A stretch of DNA of 64,000 nucleotides. Source: Fistulifera solaris (Eukaryota; Bacillariophyta; Bacillariophyceae; Naviculales; Stauroneidaceae). The translations under genes and the position numbers were made by a program. Positions 61,699 to 64,000 of this stretch are shown here, piece after piece; the stretch's first letter is position 1, and each line of letters begins with the position of its first letter. The stretch is from contig AP026135.1 of the NCBI GenBank assembly GCA_030295235.1, positions 792,001 through 856,000 of the forward strand, read 5' to 3'. Under the pieces are notes generated by a model that had not been told where the DNA came from, searched no databases, and saw nothing but the letters and a program-made list of their open reading frames with translations.

Positions 61699-64000
61699 CT
61701 ACTCCGTCAGGGCGTATTCTTCCTCGTATTGCCTGACTTCCGCGTCTAGTTCTACCCAGCTTTCATGGAACAGATCTCCCTGAATCACACGTTTGGCCAT
61801 GGAAACTTTAGGTTCCTTATGCATGGGGTTGTTGCAAAGGTCGATGGTCTTGGCGTTCGCTTTACTTTCGTCCGAGCACCAGCTTTCACACCATAGCCAC
61901 TCTTGGGGAAGGCTGAAGATGGGGACCGAGTGTTGGGCATAATTTGGCAAGTCTTGATCCAAGTTTGCCAGACTATTCGGATCAGCCGAAAGTTGCTGAT
62001 AAATTGATCGGAGTGTGTCGCCGACTAAATTGCGGCGGAATACTTCCAAGTCCACGACGTAAAGGGCGGAAATATGGTATGGCTTTCCGCGCAAGTGGTT
62101 CTTCCAGAAGCCCTCCCTCCAAAACTGGTATCCCAAGGTCTCCTTTCGTGAGGAACAGAAAGGGGTATAACCATACGGAGCTCCTTTGAGGTCCATATCC
62201 CACAACTCCTTGAGGTCACCTCGGACAACTTGATCCGCGTCAACGTATATGATCTTCTTCACACTTTGGGGGAAAAGAACGTCAAGGAAAAGGATTTTAT
62301 ACCCCCAAATTATACGTTGCTTTTCCGATTGACTTCGAAGCCATTGTGGCCATTTGTACGTGACAAACTCCACTTCGCATCCGATGTTACGTGCCATGGC
62401 TTGCGCAGACTGCTTGAATGTTGGTGAGAGAAAATTTTCAAACAACCAGAATTTCACTTTTGAAGTTGTCCGCTTGGTGACAGAAAGCATCATAATTTTC
62501 AAAAAGCGTTCGTAAAGGTGACCTGTTGCGAGTGAAAAGACGTGAATTGTATCATCAGCTTCAACTACACCATTCTCTTCGCTGTGAAAAAGACTAGTAG
62601 ATTCAGCGAAACCAGACTTTCGCTGCAGCACTAGAAGTTCACCGCGGTTACTAAAGTCTTGGACAATGATTGGCATTCTGACCTCTTTTGGTATGTTGTT
62701 CGGATCCACGACCAAACGACCTCCGCGTGCACTACCATCAACCATATCAAACATTGTGGCTCCTTTTGACCCTTCGGCTATGGCTAGCTCCCATATTCCT
62801 GGGCTCGCTCTCAGCTGCCAATAACCAACAGTCTTCATAACTACAGTGTCAGAATAATTCATTTCTGCGCGATTTGTTGGGATAAATTGATTAGATGATG
62901 ACTCCGCAATCGACCCATCCATGTCCACTTCCACAAGAGGTTGCTTAATTTGTACGCCTACTTCAGTGTCCCTATTTAGAGTCAAATGCAACCCATTCGG
63001 TGGTGTACCCTTTGTTTCGAAACACTGGCCAAAAACAAGTAAGCTTTTGAGTTCATACACAACTTTGGTGCTACCCTTTCCATTCAAAAGAGGACCATCT
63101 CCACACCTCGTTTTTGTATCACAGAGCAAATTATCTGTATCTTGCAAGGCCCAACTCTGCTGCACATCCCAGGGCTCCGGCACATCCATTCGGACAGTCA
63201 ACGTATGGCATTCCGGTAAGTTCGAAAAGCTGGCAACTGGGCTTTCAAAGTTAAAAAATGACCTATGATCGGCAACGAATCTGTAATAGCTCGTAAGTGG
63301 AATTTTCGATTCGTTATCTAAAACAGATTTCGGCAGCAATACAAGGTCGATTGCAAATTGGAGGTGATCCCGGGCTATCAGGAGAATCGAAGAAAGTCGC
63401 TGGGCGGCTTCAGACAACGGATCGAGAACAGCTCCGAGATGAACCTGCAATTAAATAAGATTAGCAAACGTAGAGTCAACAACCAATCTCGCAGACAAAC
63501 ATACCTTCAGAGCTTCTCGATTTTCATTAGGTCCATTATTCCACGACAACGATAGTTTTCTTAAGTCTTCCTTGCTCCTTACGTCTAAATCGCTTATGAT
63601 ATCCCTCAATCGAGTCCGAGAGCTTGCCTCGGCATGTTCAGAGACCAATGCGACGACACGAGCAACACTTAAAAAGTATTGTGGTGATTCGACTGGAAAA
63701 TACGGGCTTAAGATGCGTGTAACTGCTCTCGAACTTGCCATCTGCACCGACAAAAGCATTTCCACATCAGAAAGCGTTACGAGCTCGTCGTCTAATAAGA
63801 AAGTACGCCCGTTTCCGACAATCAAATTGTTTGCTGATGTTTTGCGCTGTAGATACTTCTGCGAAGAGCAAAGGCCATCATTTGATAGCATTTTCCCACG
63901 GGCCTCTGGACTAAGGTCTACTAGTTTGTCAAGAAGCTGTTTTGTGGTGAGCGACTTGTACTTGGGGTCTAGGATCGTTTCCAATGCATCAGATTCCACG
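61699..64000 (-). CDS. UGGT: UDP-glucose:glycoprotein glucosyltransferase, C-terminal part
   Basis: ER folding sensor that reglucosylates misfolded N-glycoproteins. The window holds the last exon (61699-63444), a 60-nt intron and part of the preceding exon (63505-64000); the 5' part of the gene lies beyond the right edge. The upstream exon and the first 350 residues of the last exon form the end of the sensor region; the GT24 catalytic domain starts at DDTIHVFSLATGHLYERF and shows KVKFWLFENFLSP, YVDADQVVRGDLKELW (DxD), NLDQDLPNY and WCESWC. The chain ends QYEEEYALTE, without the HDEL/KDEL-type retention signal seen on animal and fungal UGGT. No frame break in this part. Confidence 0.95.

Noticed and set aside
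1-64000. CRISPR arrays, bacterial operons, prophage
   Set aside because: No regularly spaced repeats, spliceosomal introns are present, and all genes are eukaryotic in type.

Overview
The window is nuclear DNA of a unicellular alga with a complex plastid, most probably a pennate diatom close to Phaeodactylum tricornutum. This is inferred from compact genes with few, short GT-AG introns (59-81 nt, one of 222 nt), from several N-terminal signal peptides ending in the Ala-Phe type plastid-import motif (ASAF-like), from plant-type plastid proteins (Thf1/Psb29, tocopherol prenyltransferase) beside animal/fungal-type proteins, and from intergenic clusters of ACCGGTACC-like sequence. About 28 protein genes and one tRNA gene are spread over both strands. 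I see no virus-like element, transposase, reverse transcriptase or CRISPR array.

Layout. 1-10 kb: folylpolyglutamate synthase, Thf1, an unknown secreted protein, pterin-4a-carbinolamine dehydratase, a type I membrane protein, a JmjC-type oxygenase and a plastid membrane protein. 10-25 kb: a DnaJ type A chaperone, plastid MutS2, SRP receptor alpha, a short-chain dehydrogenase, the SNARE Ykt6, an RS-rich protein, a CNNM-type transporter and a METTL-type methyltransferase. 26-42 kb: homogentisate prenyltransferase, ITPase, phosphomannomutase, a RAD54-like helicase fused to a bromodomain and two RanBP2 zinc fingers, a tRNA dihydrouridine synthase, tRNA-Asn, ribosomal protein uL11, a small U-box protein and a 2-oxoglutarate oxygenase with a large N-terminal extension. 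42-64 kb: a disordered protein, an ETFRF1/LYRM5-like factor, phosphofructokinase, a plastid membrane protein, a TauE/SafE transporter, a HAD/methyltransferase/MDR three-domain fusion, an unknown nuclear-looking protein, two tandem RING-H2 membrane proteins, a membrane-anchored kinase-like protein and the C-terminal half of UDP-glucose:glycoprotein glucosyltransferase.

The genes are housekeeping and do not form an operon-like system. Loose themes are the secretory pathway (SRP receptor, Ykt6, UGGT, phosphomannomutase for N-glycan precursors) and plastid upkeep (Thf1, MutS2, tocopherol synthesis).

A strong technical signal overlies the biology: about 27 single-base frame breaks lie inside otherwise well conserved genes, most in short homopolymers (A7, T4, G4). 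Because essential genes are hit and the frame resumes with conserved sequence at once, I read these as base-calling errors of a long-read assembly, not as pseudogenes. Spans given for those genes cover the whole gene. The biologically most unusual items are the RAD54-bromodomain-zinc finger fusion (31.2-35.1 kb) and the HAD-methyltransferase-MDR fusion (51.3-54.4 kb).
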